Shown here piece by piece: positions 23,546 through 24,447 of a stretch of DNA of 24,447 nt. How positions within the stretch are numbered: the first letter of the stretch is position 1; every line of letters begins with the position of its first letter. Below the pieces are notes generated by a model, which worked only from the letters and a program-made list of their open reading frames with translations, did not search any database and had not been told where the DNA came from. Source of the DNA: JBDTVS01 sp040007095 (lineage in GTDB: Bacteria > Acidobacteriota > Vicinamibacteria > Vicinamibacterales > CAVVIG01); NCBI GenBank assembly GCA_040007095.1, contig JBDTVS010000177.1:1-24447 (forward strand), written 5' to 3'. The translations under genes were made by a program, and so were the position numbers.

Positions 23546-24258
23546 TCGTTTACGGGATTCACGCCGTGATCGAAGCACTGCGGGCGGGACGCGTCACCGG
23601 AATTCTCGTCGCGGTACGCGCCGACGAGCGGGTTCGGACGGCGCTTCGTCTGGCGGAGGCGGCGCAGGTGTCGGTGCGGCACGTCGAGGTTCAACAGCTC
23701 GATCGACTCACGCGCGGCGCCGTGCATCAGGGGATTCTCGCCGACGTGCGGGACGCCGAGGCGTTGAGCGTGGAAGATCTGGTGATGCAGTCCAGGGCCG
23801 CTCCGCTCGTGGTGGTACTCGACGGGATTGAGGATCCGCACAACCTCGGCGCGATTGTTCGGACGGTTGATGCGGCGGGGGCCGACGGCCTGGTGCGCCA
23901 GTCGCGTCACGCGGCACCGCTCGGCGGCGCGACGGCCAAGGCGTCTGCCGGGGCGGTCGCGCACGTGAAAATTGCCGAGGTCGTGAACATTGCGCGTGCG
24001 CTGGACCAGCTGAAGCAGGCAGGAGTCTGGACGATCGGGCTGGCGGGTGACGCCCCTAAACGCTACGATGAAATCGACTTCAGGCTGCCGACAGCCGTGG
24101 TGGTCGGCGGCGAGGGGACGGGGCTGCGCCGGCTGGTGAGGGATCGCTGCGACTGGCTGGCCTCGATTCCCATGCGGGGACACGTGGACAGTCTGAACGT
24201 GTCGGTGGCTGCTGGCATCGTGCTGTTCGAAGCCGTTCGCCAACGCGGCCTCAAATGA
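23542..24258 (+). CDS. rlmB: 23S rRNA (guanosine-2'-O-)-methyltransferase RlmB, TrmH/SpoU family
   Basis: RlmB methylates a guanosine 2'-OH of 23S rRNA using S-adenosylmethionine. The 238-residue protein starts MIVYGIHAVIEALRAGRV, with the N-terminal SpoU substrate-binding domain. SPOUT motif 1 is VLDGIEDPHNLGAIVRTVDAAGADG. Motifs 2 and 3 are VVVGGEGTGLRRLV and IPMRGHVDSLNVSVAAGIVLFEA, which form the trefoil-knot SAM site. Length is typical. The start ATG 23542 overlaps the TGA of the micro-ORF. The assignment to RlmB rather than a related rRNA or tRNA methylase is from the gltX-rlmB context. Confidence 0.9.
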   Translation: MIVYGIHAVIEALRAGRVTGILVAVRADERVRTALRLAEAAQVSVRHVEVQQLDRLTRGAVHQGILADVRDAEALSVEDLVMQSRAAPLVVVLDGIEDPHNLGAIVRTVDAAGADGLVRQSRHAAPLGGATAKASAGAVAHVKIAEVVNIARALDQLKQAGVWTIGLAGDAPKRYDEIDFRLPTAVVVGGEGTGLRRLVRDRCDWLASIPMRGHVDSLNVSVAAGIVLFEAVRQRGLK

Positions 24259-24294
24259 GTACAATCACCGGTTGTGGACGCGGCCACTGGCCCT

Positions 24295-24316
24295 TCCTGT
24301 CCCGTTGCCGACAGGA
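24295..24316 (+). terminator. Hairpin after rlmB, weak terminator candidate
   Basis: A perfect 7-bp stem TCCTGTC (24295-24301) with GACAGGA (24310-24316) encloses an 8-base loop 36 bp after the rlmB stop. There is no T tract, so intrinsic termination is doubtful. Confidence 0.35.
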
Positions 24317-24326
24317 TCAGAATGGC

Positions 24327-24356
24327 TTGCGTGCATGGCATAAGACGTGCTAAAGT
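24327..24356 (+). promoter_or_regulatory. Candidate promoter for tRNA-Thr
   Basis: TTGCGT (24327-24332) and TAAAGT (24351-24356) are 18 bp apart, each matching the consensus at four of six positions. The expected start near 24363 is eight bases before the tRNA 5' end at 24371. Confidence 0.45.
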
Positions 24357-24370
24357 TCACGTTTTGTCTG

Positions 24371-24447
24371 GCTGGCGTAGCTCAGGTCGGTAGAGCAGCT
24401 GATTTGTAATCAGCAGGTCGGGGGTTCAAATCCCTTCGCCAGCTCCA
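24371..24447 (+). tRNA. tRNA-Thr (anticodon TGT)
   Basis: Acceptor strands GCTGGCG and CGCCAGC pair fully, with discriminator T and encoded CCA ending at the last base of the window. The anticodon stem GCTGA/TCAGC carries loop TTTGTAA, anticodon TGT at 24405-24407, reading ACA. The T arm has two G-T pairs. In many bacteria this tRNA leads a cluster with tRNA-Tyr, tRNA-Gly and tuf ahead of secE-nusG; that lies beyond the window and is inferred. Confidence 0.96.

Noticed and set aside
24260..24265. TACAAT just after the rlmB stop
   Set aside because: No acceptable -35 partner; the pair at 24327-24356 is better placed for tRNA-Thr.

Overview
The window is a GC-rich (roughly 63-65% by eye), densely coded bacterial chromosome segment of conserved housekeeping genes. 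The organism is most likely a Gram-negative acidobacterium, probably of the Vicinamibacteria type. This is inferred from the acidobacterial VWFA-type exported protein at the left end, an LPS/O-antigen pair next to a LolB-like lipoprotein, and two kinds of intergenic repeat of the sort common in that group. No 16S gene is present, so the taxonomy is an inference. There is no CRISPR array, prophage or insertion sequence.

Left end (1-3.75 kb): a tRNA-Val cut by the window edge; a dispersed ~150-bp palindromic repeat; an exported VWA-domain protein that begins in or just after that repeat; a long imperfect hairpin between convergent genes; and a minus-strand envelope cluster (Trm112-like zinc peptide, heptosyltransferase-family GT9, O-antigen ligase/polymerase).

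Middle left (3.8-11.8 kb, plus strand): TPR lipid-export-context protein, LolB-like lipoprotein, ispE, tRNA-Gln, prs, rplY (bL25), pth, then rpsF-rpsR-rplI, closed by a strong intrinsic terminator at 11832-11876. From the TPR gene to pth the order matches the arrangement known from Pseudomonas, including the tRNA-Gln between ispE and prs.

Middle right (12-17.2 kb): dnaB, alr, radA and a YacL-type PIN/TRAM membrane protein. Then comes a less conserved insert (17.3-19.5 kb): an ECF sigma factor, a small one-TM protein and a large membrane-anchored protein with a pseudopilin-like C-terminal module, followed by a PlsC-type acyltransferase.

Right end (20.5-24.4 kb): a fused ispDF gene behind a perfect TATAAT box, a second copy of the ~150-bp repeat ending one base before the gltX start codon, gltX, a 37-codon micro-ORF linked by ATGA overlaps on both sides, rlmB, and a complete tRNA-Thr at the edge. 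The order radA-yacL-ispD-ispF-gltX-rlmB is the one known from Bacillus, with the sigma-factor module inserted.

Functionally the window joins isoprenoid synthesis (IspE, IspD, IspF), nucleotide precursor supply (Prs), translation (bL25, Pth, S6, S18, L9, GltX, RlmB, three tRNAs), replication and repair (DnaB, RadA), and the cell envelope (Alr, LolB-like, PlsC-like, O-antigen genes). I found no clear new defence or mobile system. The most interesting items are the dispersed repeat that abuts gene starts, the sigma-factor trio and the ATGA-linked micro-ORF.
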